64,000 nt of DNA, from the NCBI GenBank assembly GCA_903813345.2, contig CAIIXF020000010.1, forward strand, positions 19,791,181 through 19,855,180. The letters run 5' to 3'. Within the stretch, counting starts at the first letter, position 1. Each line of letters opens with the position of its first letter. Below the pieces are notes generated by a model. The model ran no database searches. It saw nothing but the letters and a program-made list of their open reading frames with translations, and was not told the DNA's origin. Source of the DNA: Owenia fusiformis (Eukaryota > Annelida > Polychaeta > Sabellida > Oweniidae). Shown in pieces: positions 12,501 through 23,460 of this stretch. A program made the translations under genes and the position numbers.

Positions 12501-15500
12501 AATAACTTAACAATACTGTTTAGACTGACTTCATTTTTTTGCAAAATCACCTACTAGTTTTCTGAGGCTCAAATCTGACTTTAGATTTAAGATTTGACCT
12601 TCAATGACCTTCTCAAGGTCAAAGAGGAATTGACCTTCTCAAGGTCAAAAAGGTATTTTTCAACTTTCTACAAATTGACCAGTTTTTAAAAAAAATCATC
12701 TACAAGTCTCCATAATGTCAAATCTGACTTTAGATTAAATATTTGACCTTTAATGACCTTCTCAAGGTCATAATATTGTGACCAATATTTACTGTTTTCA
12801 AAAAGTATATACAAGTATAGCATACTCATGATTGAGTGGATGCAAGGAGGTGGAGGTCATTGAATGCTTTGCAAATTGTGACAATGTAATTGATAATTAC
12901 TGTGAAATACAATTCATCACTCAACTATAATTGTAATTTAATTGGTGAACATTTGCTGGAGAATCATAATGTACTTGTACAGTAAAACCTGTGTAAGTGG
13001 AACACCTTTGGTACCCCAAAAAGTGTTCCACTAAGGGGGATGACCTACTTACTGGGGTTTATTTTGTATTGTAAATGAGCAGCATGGCTTAGAATTGTTC
13101 CACTTGTTGAATGGTTCATTTCCAGAGGTGTTTCACTTCACAGGTTCTACTGCATATTCACCAGGCCCATAACCATAGGGGGGGGGTGTTCGGGGGTTCA
13201 AGCAATAAATAAAAAAGTGAACCCCCTTGGCAAAACCTGGCTGTCCATAAAAATCACATGATTCTGTTGTTGCTCTCCACACTTGCGTTGTGCAATTTAG
13301 GAATGGTCAAAGTATATTAAGATAATTTTCTTGAAGTATTAAATTATTGATCTGTTATTGCAGGTGGTACCATCAAGTAAGATCATACGGTAATAGAAAC
13401 ATTGCAGTGAACGTTTGGTTCGCACATATGTTACGATTTGATGCTGATGATTGCAAGCAGGAGGAGCCACTTCCAGATGTTCGTAAATTGAGCGAATTTG
13501 AGATAGAATCAAGTAATGAAGCATTAAGGTGGGTCAAGAATATTTAATATTAGTACAATTATACAAGGTGACCCCAAAAAAGGTCAACCTTTTAGTTATT
13601 TTGGTATAACTTTCACAATTATGAAATTCATGAAAGATAACAATTCACTGGTAGATGAACAAGGAGGCTTTAGAGATAAACAATATGACCAGGAGATAGA
13701 AGAAGAAAAGAGCTTAAAAATGCTTTTATTTGAAGCTTTTAGGTCTATTTGGGAGGAGGTTGCATCAATTTTTGTAAAATTCAAGGTAAATCTATATTTT
13801 TGGCTTGTTTATGCCACAATCGCACTCCCCCCGCTATGAACTATTATGAAGGAATCTACATGAATAATGTTTTCTAGATAGTGTTCATACAATATAAATA
13901 CATGAAATATTGAGGTACTTGCATAGCATCAACAGCTTCAAGAGATATCATGTTTTCTGTGCTGGCACTCTGACACCAAACCATTCAAAAATACGCAAGT
14001 CAGGAAATCTGTCTTTAGAATCTACCTAATAAGCAAGTCAGTTCATCATATTTGACAAAACTATTTTAGGAAATTTTTAAATCTGACAAATATTTGTATG
14101 ATTGATAATATGTATGAAAGCAAAAATTGTACTTTTGAACAATTTTGGATGATTTCAACTGAGAGCAGAACTGGATGAAAAACGTGATTATTCAAGATCT
14201 TGAAATCATAGATGCAATATAAGTACCCCACTGATTTCTCAGTTGAACAAGTTCTTTCTGCACAAAAAATCTCAAAGATTCCTTCATATTTGAGAGTAAT
14301 CAGAGGGTAACATTTTGTTTGGGTCACCCTGTATATTACTTCTATTGACTCTCATATGCAATTTACAATCTAGAGAAATTAACTAAAACTTGTATAAGCT
14401 AACTACAAAAACAGATTTTTCCACTTTGGAATCACATTATTCTTAAGAATAATACTAAAAAAATCTCACATTTTATTTTCTAACCCAGACGAAAAGAAAA
14501 AGCTATTGAAAACTTTGCTATCCTACCATACTCAGATCTAAGGAATACAAAATGTTTTTTAACCTTTTTAATATCACAATATGGTGACTTAAAGATTCAT
14601 TATTATATTTTCATCCTTACTAAAGAATAATTGCCCCATGAAGTGGGAGTGGGGGTGGGGGTTAGGATGCTAGTCTGTACCCCCTCAGGATTCTCTTGGG
14701 AAAATAATGTCATATTCCAACAATCAGTTCTTTGTTTATGCAGTGTCCAGTATTCTTCATCAATCAACATGATGTTTTTACATTTCTGGCTTTTTTACCA
14801 TGTTGTGTTTTTTTGTAGAAAAAATCTTGAAATCATATCCCTCTTTATCATATCCCTCTTTTTCCATATTGTTCACTATTTCTTCACTACTTTCCTTTAA
14901 AATTTGAAATCCCCCCTTTGAGAAAAGTACCTGGCAGGCCTGTGTGTAAAATTGACAACCAGTTTGATAGAAAACTTGTACATGAATCACATTTGAATTG
15001 CTGTTTTGAGTATAGTTTACCATTTGTCCATCAAAAAGTGGCAGGCATCAAGGAGTTAAAATTTCAAATGTTTGTGTCTGCCAGTTCTTGTTGTATACTT
15101 TGTAAACAATCTGTTTCCTTTGTGTTGCTAATTCCAAATTGATGGTGATAGTGAAGCATCTTGGATTCATCAATTGTTTGGTAAGGAGAATCTCCAGAAG
15201 AAGTAACATTTGAAAGATCTGAAGAGCTCCCTACAGAAAAGTCCCAAGATGAAGGTTGTGAAAATAAGGAAACCACCCTGGATGCAATTTGTCTTCTCCG
15301 CAATCTACGTGTAATTACATGTAATGCTTTTACTGCACTCAATACCAAGAGTATTCCCGTTGATGCACTCATTACGATTGCAATAATTTTAAAATCTTGG
15401 TTGTGTATTTTCTCTTCCGTTTGATTTTCGTAAAGTATTGAAGTGGTATCTTTTGTAACATTTGCAAAATTCATCGCCATTGTTTCAGTTGTTATGGTGT

Positions 15501-18500
15501 TCATTAATTTTTCGGTTGATGTATTTAAAATTGTTTTCTGTGTTGTTACATGTGAGGACACGCTGTATTTAGCCTTGGTTGTCTTTGATGTTAAACTGTA
15601 TGTTGGTGTAGAAGTGTATGGTATGGCATAAGCTTTGGTTTGCCTATACAACTCCCAGCCTTGTTGCCATCCATAAGCCCAATCGGTTCCATCTTGATTA
15701 GACTCACATTTATGAACAGAACATATATATTGGTCGCCATGTAAATATTGTTTGTAGAGTACAACATTGCCGATACCACAAACTAATGTAAGGCAATCCG
15801 CTAAGTTTACATTCCAAACCGTTCTAGTTTTGGTGCAACTGGAATCAAATCGCCAGCCTATTCTCACTAGAAGGAAATTTGTTTGAAGACAATCACCTGA
15901 AAATAAAACTCAGATCAATATGGTACATTAGCCTCCTAAATCCACTCTGAAGTCATGGCACTGTATGATTTTTTTATTATCAATTAAAATAAAATATTAC
16001 CTGTGATTTATTTATTTGTGATTGATAAGAACAGGGTGAGGCATAAAATGTGTAATGTCATTTGAAAACATCGGTGATATACTGTAGAAGTGCACCACTG
16101 TTTCCCCCATTGAACACTCTATCTACATAGAGAATTCATGAAATTGCCATCATTCTCGAGTTATTCTAAAAATTAGAACGCATTTTTGTAGCACCCTGTA
16201 ATAATAAAAACATAATACTGGAACTTGCACGATTGGTGCATTTTTGTTTTTTCAAAAAAATGAACATGTTTAAAAGCCCATGTAAAAAAAATTATTTGAT
16301 AATCCTGTTATGATTTTAATGACTTTGATTATTATTTTTATTATTTGAGACATTTTCTGAAAATTTGAATTTTCCCCCAAAAATTGTGAGGTCTTTTAAT
16401 TTAGAATATTTGGATTTCTAGCCATTTAGACTTTTAGATTATCAAATTCAACACTGTTCACTGTAAGATATATTATTTTCTCAGTCCCTTCGTATTTAGT
16501 GATTTGTTTTACATTATACGATTTTTAGATGCTCGTGTATTACCTGTGTTTCTCCTTGCAGCAGTATAGTAAAAATGCAAGGATATAGAATATACCACAA
16601 ACATAATCCAATAGACAAATAAATTCATTTTCACAAATATTCACTCTAATCAAGAACGCAGCAATATTATTAATGCTTCCTCATTTAAACCTATAAATGG
16701 TAATTCTTCACGGGCTTCCAAAGCTAAAAATCAATGAAACACCTTGCCAAGATGTTCAAAAATATTACAATATTGGAATATTTTTAGGCTTCACAATTTC
16801 AATACACTTAAGTGTGATATTGTCCAACCTATGTCTTGTTTCAAAATGATTTCCTTATTAACTAAATAAATTAGACAATACAGTCAAAACAGACAATAAT
16901 CTAAATGTTTGTCAAAAAACACAAAACAGATTTTGGAGAAACTCTTGGGAGCCACCTTATCAAACGTACACTTGATGACTCATGCAATTATCAAATGTAG
17001 TTTCGTTTTCTGTTCATGAATGAAATAGACTGAATTATTTGTACTGTTTAATACCATTTAAAGAGGCTTTGTCATTTAGTGGAGCCAATTTTTGTACACT
17101 TTGATGTTTGTATTATGAGCTCACATGGTGTGAGCTATTGTTATCACCCACTTTTCTGTCCATCTGTCTGTTTGTTGACACATTGAATATCACTTATAAT
17201 CCCACCGAACGAAGTTCGAGAGGGATATAGGAAAGCCGTCCGTCCGTCTGTCCGTCCGTCCGTTCGTCCATCTGTTTGTCCGGGTGATAACTCAAATACC
17301 GTTTCACGGATTTGATTCAAATTTTATAGGCTTATGCCTTATGGGTGTAGGACCTCTGCTCGAGAAGGAATTTTCAATATGGCCACTGAATTCAAAATGG
17401 CCACCATTTTTCATAAAAAATGTAATCTTTAATAACTCAAATACTAGTTTGCGGATTTGGTTCAAATTTTATATGCTGATGCCTAGGGACAACGGAGTGT
17501 CGCACAAAAAGAGATTTTCAAGATGGCCGCTTAATTTTAAAATGGCGGCCATTTTTCATAAAAATATGTAATCTTTGATAACTCAAATACCAGTGAATGG
17601 ATTTGGTTCAAATTTTATATGATGATGCTTAGGGACACAGTAGCTATGTTCAACAAAAAATTTTCAAGATGGCCGCTTAATTTCAAAATGGCGGCAATTT
17701 TTTGTAGAAAACGTAATCTTTGATAACTCAAATACCAGTGAACGGATTTGGTTGAAATTTTATATGATTATGCCTAGGGACACAGTAGGTCTGTTCAAGA
17801 AATAATTTTCAAGATGGGGCTGAATTTCAAGATGGCGCCCAATTAAAAAAACGTAATCTTTGATAACTCATACACCAGTGAACGGATTTGGTTCAAATTT
17901 TATAGGCTTATGCCTTATGAGTGTAGGACCTCTGCTCAAGAAGGAATCTTCAATATGGTCGCTCAATTAAATATGGCCGCCATTTTTCGTAAAAAATGTA
18001 ATCGTTGATAATTCAAATACAAGTTGACGGATTTGGTTCAAATTTTATATGCTGATGCCTAGGGACAAAGGAGTTTTGCACAAAAAGAAATTTTCAAGAT
18101 GGCAGTTTTATATTAATATGGCGGCCATTTTTCGTAAAAATATGTAATCTTTGAGACAAAGGAGTTGAAATGAAAGGAGTTTTGCACAAAAAGAAATTTT
18201 CAAGATGGCCGTTTAATTTTAATATGGCGGCCATTTTTCGTAAAAATATGTAATCTTTGATAACTCAAATACCAGTGAACGGATTTGGTTCAAATTTTAT
18301 ATGATGATGCTTAGGGACACAGTAGCTATGTTCGACAAAAATTTTTCAAGATGGCCGCTTAATTTCAAAATGGCGGCAATTTTTCATAAAAAATGTGATC
18401 TTTGATAACTCGAATACCAGTGAACAGATTTGGTTGAAATTTTATATGATTATGCCTAGGGACACAGTAGCTCTGTTCAAGAAATAATTATCAAGATGGC

Positions 18501-19885
18501 GGCTGAATTTTAAGATGGCGGCCAATTTTCGTAAAAAACTTAATCTTTGATAACTCATATACCAGTGAACGGATTTGGTTCAAATTTTATATGATGATGC
18601 CTAGTTCATAATGGTTTAAACTAACTTTGTGCCAAATTTCATGCTTCTATCACAAAGTGCACAAACATTTCAACATTTACACTAGCTATAATAAGCATAA
18701 TATGTTTTGTTCGGTGGGATTTGCTACTCCGTGGAGTTGCTGTTTTTCTAGTTATGTTTTAAATCCAAAAGTATTATATAGATTTATTCAAAATCCGACA
18801 GGTTCGATACTTTATAGATTAACAATAATGTCTACAAGTTTTGGCAAAATATCCTGTAAAGATTCAAAATGGAAGCTACTTTTATTGTTGAAATATCATA
18901 TATTATTATAATATTGTACATATATTTTTTATATGTATATGCAGGGGGTCTCACGCAAACTTTTGAATGGTGCAGTACAATTCATTGAATTCATCAAAAT
19001 TATGTATCCACAGAAAGTAAGAAGCTCATTTTACAAAAGTGTGATCTCATGAAAAGACCATTCTCGGTTTGAGAATGAAGATCATCGGCTTATTTCGACG
19101 TAAAATGTTTTTCGAAATTTTCAATGTCGCCAACAATATTGATATTTACATGTTGTAACGTGATAGTGTAACATTTCAGAGTTCACATTATTGAGAGACT
19201 GGGGGATAAAGTTGATATAACATTAGAAGATCTTATTGAAACACTTCGTGCTGAGGATATAGGAGCAGAAGAGGATGCTGCAGAGGTAAAACACTTTAAT
19301 CTTCTTAATATATGAAATGTTGGCTTTATGGGTAAACAAAGTTGTAATAGAGTGCACTGCTCAATAATAGTGAACGATTTGAGTTCATCTCATGCAGTTT
19401 AAGGTTTTATTGTGTACGTGTATGTGTTCTACAACGAGATGGTTTAAACCTATACCTATAAACCTATACTACAGTTTATCATAAAAAATTAGTGTAGTTT
19501 TTACTTCGGAAGTTTTTAAAATATTTTGCTGAATGATATACTTCTCTATAAAAGACAAAAAAAACTTGATGTCTACACGAGTGAATGAATTCAAATACAA
19601 TTTCCCTTCACTCACTGTTGACACAATGATTTATATTATTTTTGTCGTATTATCATCTACGGCTTCATTGCATATATTTTCTATTGTGCATTGCAGATAT
19701 TTGGACTCATGGATAGAAACAATGATGCAATTCTGGACAAAGACGAGCTTCTCACATTCGATGTGGACCAACTGGTAGCTGAATTCCCTGATATCTTTGG
19801 GAATTATGAAGATGACAACCCTGATGAAGAATCAATTGAAGATGAAAATGAAGATGAAAATGACATTGCCAAAGATGAACTATAG
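6506..19885 (+). CDS. ER-lumenal JmjC/cupin-8 type oxygenase with EF-hand and KDEL signal
   Basis: Seven exons, all joining in phase: 6506-6798, 9415-9572, 10744-10913, 12197-12357, 13364-13528, 19180-19285 and 19697-19885 (413 aa). The first in-frame ATG after a stop gives a hydrophobic signal peptide (about residues 1-28). The JmjC-like core spans about 70-290. It has HND at 185-187 (exon 3) and WYHQV with His264 (exon 5), fitting the HxD...H ligands of Fe(II)/2-oxoglutarate oxygenases. Residues 357-368 form an EF-hand loop (DRNNDAILDKDE). An acidic tail follows, and the protein ends KDEL, an ER-retrieval signal. Together these indicate a soluble ER-lumen hydroxylase; the substrate is unknown. 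JMJD8 is a known ER-lumen JmjC protein, but I do not claim orthology. A polyA signal lies at 20168. Intron 5 contains another gene on the opposite strand, and exons 6-7 are duplicated downstream. Confidence 0.85.
6876..6932 (+). repeat. Left piece of a SINE-like repeat split by the hAT-like insertion
   Basis: The phrase 'aaaacataggatta' followed by 'gtgaaag-cactccacc' recurs at 8938-9005. Its continuation ('ttatcccgttcccggact') resumes right after the inserted element, at 7543. It is therefore the interrupted left part of one repeat. Confidence 0.5.
6933..7534. mobile_element. Fold-back MITE, hAT-like, copy A (602 bp, 8-bp TSD)
   Basis: Ends read TTACTTCCTGCGAAAGC and, inverted, TTACTCACTTCGAGAGCC. 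The long inner arms (about 6985-7180 and 7270-7480) are close to perfect inverted repeats. It is flanked by the exact duplication ACTCCACC at 6925-6932 and 7535-7542. An 8-bp TSD is the hallmark of hAT elements (P elements also make 8 bp). It lies in intron 1 of the JmjC gene and has no transposase. An 81-codon frame in the left arm is a by-product of the repeat. Confidence 0.8.
7535..7690 (+). repeat. SINE body, right piece
   Basis: Continuation of the 6876-6932 repeat ('ttatcccgttcccggactat', 'gcctgtacgattacaact', 'agatacctacctcaat'). It is an inverted, diverged copy of the body of the tRNA-headed SINE at 7969-8173. The two copies face each other around 7690-7925, where 'ctgggt-tatcggcagaacg' is also inverted. 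Confidence 0.6.
7969..8173 (-). mobile_element. tRNA-derived SINE
   Basis: Read on the minus strand, the head (about 8166-8090) looks like a tRNA. It has an A-box-like TAGCTCAAGTAGTAGAGC, an anticodon loop CATGTAA (TGT, threonine type) and a B-box-like GGTTGTGGATTCATT. A non-tRNA body follows ('ttatcccgttcccggactat' ... 'tgatacctacttcaatag'). The body recurs in the opposite orientation at 7535-7690. The degenerate B box and fused body mean this is a SINE rather than a tRNA gene. Confidence 0.7.
8293..8889. mobile_element. Fold-back MITE, hAT-like, copy B (597 bp, 8-bp TSD)
   Basis: Same family as 6933-7534, with the same ends and arms and only scattered differences. It is flanked by the exact duplication GTCACATG at 8285-8292 and 8890-8897. 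With copy A this gives two independent perfect 8-bp TSDs and fixes the element ends. Confidence 0.82.
9780..9955 (+). repeat. Dispersed repeat, copy inverted at 13660-13830
   Basis: The segment contains 'gtgcga', 'cataaacaagcc', 'gatgcaacttcct' and 'gcttcaaataaaaagca'. It reappears as the reverse complement at about 13660-13830, inside the element at 13564-14331. It directly abuts the 5' end of the 9961-10529 element. Confidence 0.5.
9961..10529 (+). mobile_element. Element with CACCAC...GTGGTG hairpin end and AGGTCA-rich core
   Basis: It starts CACCACCATGTGGTGACGTA (a short stem-loop). It runs through several units with 'tttcaaaatcatctacaag' and 'ttgaccttcaatgacctt', and ends GGTGGTGACATTTTGTCATG then TTAATGCCTTGT. 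It is the same family as 29690-31466 (opposite strand, long array), with short copies at 21896-22037 and 22273-22454 and a fragment at 12502-12782. Confidence 0.65.
11311..11413. repeat. Perfect 25-bp inverted repeat in JmjC intron 3
   Basis: The arm at 11311-11335 (starts tatgacctgaatcgattgca) is exactly complementary to 11389-11413, with a 53-bp spacer. It could be a small MITE or an RNA hairpin in the intron. Confidence 0.55.
12502..12782 (+). repeat. Core fragment of the AGGTCA-rich element
   Basis: Units 'tactgtttagactgacttca', 'aaaatcacctactag' and 'gaccttcaatgacct' match 9961-10529, but both hairpin ends are missing. Confidence 0.55.
12978..13153. mobile_element. MITE with TACAGTAAAACC ends
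   Basis: Left end TACAGTAAAACCTGTGTAAG and right end CACAGGTTCTACTG are inverted repeats. Inside are several copies of 'gtggaacacc' or its complement. Relatives are at 20392-20528 (and its duplicate) and, expanded, at 33276-34232. Confidence 0.6.
13564..14331. mobile_element. TA-flanked DNA transposon relic with GGTGACC ends
   Basis: Left end CAAGGTGACCCCAAAAAAGG and right end TTTGGGTCACCCTG are inverted and flanked by TA at 13562-13563 and 14332-14333. This is a Tc1/mariner-style arrangement. A different dispersed repeat is nested inside (about 13660-13830). I see no transposase frame. Confidence 0.6.
15064..16628 (-). CDS. Single-pass membrane protein with six-cysteine ectodomain, nested in the JmjC gene
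   Basis: Two exons on the minus strand, 16628-16544 and 15896-15064, join in phase (G|GT) to give 305 aa. Exon 1 encodes a hydrophobic signal peptide (about 1-22). The ectodomain has six cysteines (31, 49, 63, 68, 87, 92). Its spacing, with 'NLADCLTLVCGIGN' in the middle, faintly recalls PAN/apple-like or MANSC-like modules, but I cannot assign it. A Ser/Thr-rich stalk (about 118-188) with several N-x-T/S sites follows. Residues 199-222 form one transmembrane helix, followed by a basic stop-transfer (RRLRRRQ) and a Ser-rich cytoplasmic tail of about 80 residues. A type I surface receptor or adhesion-like protein is a reasonable inference. It lies wholly inside intron 5 of the JmjC gene on the opposite strand. 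Confidence 0.72.
17116..17199 (+). repeat. 5' end of an AGCTCACA...TGAGCT element
   Basis: It starts GAGCTCACATGGTGTGAGCT (a stem-loop), then 'attgttatcacccact' and a 'ctgtccatctgtctg' tract. A related start is at 47394. The Helitron at 17200 is inserted into it, and the uninterrupted sequence is seen at 23461-23506. Confidence 0.55.
17200..18751 (+). mobile_element. Complete non-autonomous Helitron with tandem core (1,552 bp)
   Basis: The 5' end is TCCCACCGAACGAAGTTCG after A. The 3' end is a hairpin (CTACTCCGTGGAGTTGC), then TGTTTTTCTAG before T. This gives the A|TC...CTAG|T junctions diagnostic of Helitrons. After the 5' end comes (GTCC)n, then about eight diverged units of 140-180 bp carrying 'ataactcaaatacc', 'ggatttggttcaaatttt', 'agggacacagtag' and 'caagatggccgc'. 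An inverted copy of the 5' motif (GTTCGGTGGGAT) precedes the 3' hairpin. It encodes no Rep/helicase. The corresponding position of the downstream duplicate (23506) lacks it, giving an empty site. Confidence 0.85.
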
Positions 19886-20167
19886 GAATAGGATTTATAG
19901 TGCATACCATGACACAAGTCTTACTTGGTAGTACAAACCACACAAATATTTCATAATTTTGCAAAAACTGAAGTGGCTGCAATTGGATTTTCAACAAGGT
20001 GCAAGATAACCTCAGCTCTCAAATCAGTGCAGTAGTGCCCTCCACTGCAAATTCACATTTGATGAAATCCAGAATCTTGACAATATTAGGATAAAGCCAA
20101 ACTATGAGCTGCCGGTGATGTATGATAATGACTAATTATAAGTAAAGTAATCCAGATGCATAATCAT

Positions 20168-20173
20168 AATAAA
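20168..20173 (+). terminator. Polyadenylation signal AATAAA of the JmjC gene
   Basis: The first AATAAA downstream of the stop codon at 19885. It is duplicated at 25628-25633. Confidence 0.5.
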
Positions 20174-20391
20174 ATATTCAGATTATATATTATTCTGACT
20201 ATACTCTCTTACGAGCTTAGGAAATGCTTTAACAAGTTTTAAGTTCAAATGCTCAATATGAGAGTTTCTATTAATATTTAGAGAATTTTTAAGAAATATT
20301 TATGTGGGTATTAACACAAGACACTATGAGCATAATTTTCTAATTGATGTGGAAAGTGCATTCACATTATTTGAAAGTTTCTTTATAAATA

Positions 20392-20528
20392 TACAGTGAA
20401 GCCTCTCTAAAAGACGGAGCATCTCTAAAAGATGGAACACCTTCATAAGTGGAACACTTCAATGGCATCCATTGTTTATTAAAAATAATCTTCCTGAAGT
20501 GAAGTATCACTTTCTCAGGTTTAACTGT
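20392..20528. mobile_element. MITE with TACAGTGAAGCC ends (copy also at 25852-25988)
   Basis: Ends TACAGTGAAGCCTC and GGTTTAACTGT are inverted. Inside are 'ctctaaaagac' and 'gtggaacac' phrases related to 12978-13153. It sits in the 3' flank of the JmjC gene and was copied with the segmental duplication. Confidence 0.55.
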
Positions 20529-20736
20529 CAATATTCAGTTCATGTACATATTTGTATATACATGTAGTTAATCTGAAAACATTGGATCAAATCCTATGTT
20601 AAAGTTGATGGAAGTATTTTTCATGTGATTTGCAGTGATAGGAAGAAATCCAAGATTTAAACAATTGCAAAGTAGTGTGTCAGTACAATGGAAGAGAAAT
20701 CCAAGAATAATATTCATGTAATTGAATGCTTTCATA

Positions 20737-21753
20737 CACGCCCGGTGATCGTGAATATGGGACGGAGGGGGGGAGCAGGCAATTTCTGCTAGGAAATTCA
20801 ACAAATCTGGAAGATTTATTTTTTCAAGAAAAAGTTTACTATTGAATTGCTAAATGGATAGGCGCACGGTATGGTAGAATATGTTAGGTTTTCTGGGATT
20901 TTTTCTGAAACGATACGCATCTAAGGTATGAGATCTATTAAAAAAGGTGCAAGGCCATCAACAGGCACAAATCAACGTTTTTGCTATAAATCAAGCAACA
21001 ATGGTCTGGACGACCTGTAATAAATACTTGTAAGTGATGTTATCATAACTAAATTAATGTCATTGCTGAATTTATAAAATAAGTTTCCATATGTGAAATA
21101 AAAAATAATCGAAAATAATGAATTTGGGACGGAGGGGGGGAGGGGACGGAGGGGGGAGCAATATGTATATAAGACATGATTAGAGATGTTTCGCGACTTT
21201 AAGTCCTTTTACTCCAAATGTCCCCATTTTTCAGTCTCCAGGGGTATATCATCCAGTTTCTTACTAAGTTAATGAGTTCATTTTTCAAATACAAGAATTC
21301 GTGTGAAGTTGTTTCACTTTATAGAATTATTACTCCCCCCCTCCGTCCCCTCCCCCCTCCGTCCCATTTTAATTATTTTCGATTATTTTTTATTTTACGT
21401 ATGGAAACTTATTTTATAAAATCAGCAAAGACATTAATTTAGTTATGCTAACATCACTTACAAGTATTTATTACAGGTCGTGTAGTCCATTGTTGCTTGA
21501 TTTATAGCAAAAACTTTGACTTTTGCACGTTGGTTGCGTTGCGCCTTTTTTAATAGATCTTATATCTTAAAAGAGTATCGGTTGAAAAATAATCCTAGAA
21601 TACCTAACATATTTTATCATACCGTGCGCTTATTCAATTTGCAATTCAATCGTAAACTCTGTCTTGAAAAAATAATTTTACCAGATTTGTTGAATTTTCT
21701 AGCGGAAATTGCCTGCTCCCCCCTCCGTCCCATTTTCACGATCACCGGGCGTG
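20737..21753. mobile_element. Fold-back element, CACGCCCGG ends, 5-bp TSD (copy 1)
   Basis: Ends CACGCCCGGTGATCGTGAA and the exact inverse TTCACGATCACCGGGCGTG are flanked by the duplication TCATA (20732-20736 and 21754-21758). The arms are about 420 bp and diverged. They meet at G-rich (ggacggaggggg) and C-rich (cccccctccgtccc) blocks around a loop at about 21165-21330. It has no coding capacity. A left-arm fragment of the same family is at 36692-36806. Confidence 0.8.
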
Positions 21754-21895
21754 TCATAGGCCTAGCCGGGCATGAGCTCGGTGAGGCCTCATCAAAGTCA
21801 AGAAAGTTTCTAGAACTAATACTCTGAAAATGTAGTCCAAATGTAATAATACAGCCCATTTACCCTAATATGCCCCCTCCCTCTTATTCTGTAAG

Positions 21896-22037
21896 CACCA
21901 CAAGTGGTGACATATTCTTATAGCCTCCACTCTTGTGGCTGCGGTGGTGGTTATTGTTTGGCATCTAGCGGTTGGTGTTCGGCAGTTGGTATTTGGTTAA
22001 ATTATAGGTGGTGACATTTTGCATGATAATGTCTTGT
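21896..22037 (+). mobile_element. Short copy of the CACCAC-hairpin element (array lost)
   Basis: It starts CACCACAAGTGGTGACATAT and ends GGTGGTGACATTTTG plus 'ataatgtcttgta'. The interior is only a GTTGG-rich stretch. Duplicated at 27356-27497. Confidence 0.5.
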
Positions 22038-22272
22038 ATTATCCGGACTACCCTTGGTATTTAGTGAATACTGAACTATCCGTATTATGTCATTCTGATG
22101 TTCTTTGCATATCTCAACCTTGCATTTACACTGATACAGGATGATCTTAGTATTGCTATTGTGAAACTGGTCAAACAATATGTCATACACATGTATATGT
22201 AATATGCAGTATTTTTTATTACTTATTTATTTTTCAGTGAGCTTTTTATTAGAAAGATTTTGAAGATTTTTA

Positions 22273-22454
22273 CACCACCAAAAGTGGTGACATATTGTTA
22301 TGGTGTACATTTTTATGTCATCACCAAACGTGGAGAAATATATCGTTATGGCTCCCATTTTTTGTGACGTTGGTTTGCATTCAATGTCTGACATGTAGTG
22401 TTCAGCATCTGTAACAAATGGCAGGTGGTGACATTTTGGATGTTAATGCCTTGT
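22273..22454 (+). mobile_element. Short copy of the CACCAC-hairpin element (array lost)
   Basis: It starts CACCACCAAAAGTGGTGACA and ends GGTGGTGACATTTTGGATG plus 'ttaatgccttgt'. The termini are identical in kind to those of 29690-31466. Duplicated at 27733-27914. Confidence 0.55.
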
Positions 22455-23460
22455 TAATAGTGTTGTTTTGTTATTGTTATAAAAAGAATATTTGTCAAAA
22501 TGAGGTGATATTTTAGAAAGTGTCAGGGATAGATTAAAGTTCAAATGGACAAGTAGAAAAAAATTGCAATATAAATGCCTTGTTCAATAGATATATTTTT
22601 GTACAGAATAATATGCCATGGTGTGACATTCTAAAAGTTAATATATATAGATTGTTGAGATGTATGTGTAATGTGCAGTTAGACCTGTGAACACATGTGG
22701 AAACTGGAAATGGCTCAACTGTTCACTTACATTTTTTATATTTACATCCTCAGTTTGTTATGATCAGTGATAACACAAGTAACATATTATTCCTACTATA
22801 TGCCTTGAAGATACTCCAAACAAATGTTCATAATTCTTTGATACTGACTTTTACTTCTAGTGAATAACCTCTGAGTAAATGATGTATTTTTTACTGTTTT
22901 AGTATTTAGATGATATTTGAATGTCAACAGGTGTGGAGTGGAAGCATAAAGTTGATTTAATGAAGTAGAGGAGCTTCACGATGACTTTGTATGTTGAACA
23001 ATGAACATCAACATGAACTTTGGTTATCTCATTCAATACTGGGGCAAAAATTACTATAATACGGACTTTTTGAAAATTGCCATATATGGTACCTGGATAA
23101 TGTACCCTGTCCGGTGTACTATATAGTACATGTATAATGTTATATATCATTTTAAAGCAATGTATTGAATGAATGAATTAAACTATAAACAAATTAATCA
23201 ATTTTCACAAACTCTTACATGGCAGAATAGAAGAGTATTGTTAAGCATCAAATGCTACTGTACAATGTAGGTGAATAGGTGCAATATGGAAATGAAATGT
23301 CAGCGAGGGATTTTGATTCTCTTCGAATACAATAAGCTCGATAATTACCGTATGTAGAATCAGTGACATTCAGTTTGATTAACAAATAAAATCACTTTAA
23401 TACCTTTATACTATTTTATACATGAATAAATATTAATACAATTAATAAAACAAAGGTCTG

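Larger units (their letters stand above)
18941..23456 (+). repeat. Segmental direct duplication, copy 1
   Basis: Matches 24401-28916 at a constant 5,460-bp offset. It includes JmjC exons 6-7, the 3' UTR and several MITEs. Up to about 19705 the copies differ at roughly 25 sites. Beyond it I found only one difference by eye in about 3.75 kb (near 21987: ggcagttggt versus ggcagtttgt). An older or extended part of the same duplication continues to the left: 18756-18935 matches 23507-23690. Confidence 0.9.

Noticed and set aside
14490-14535. A possible extra JmjC exon ('acgaaaagaaaaagctatt')
   Set aside because: Exon 5 (ending 13528) joins exon 6 (starting 19180) perfectly in phase, and this fragment has no matching phase or donor.
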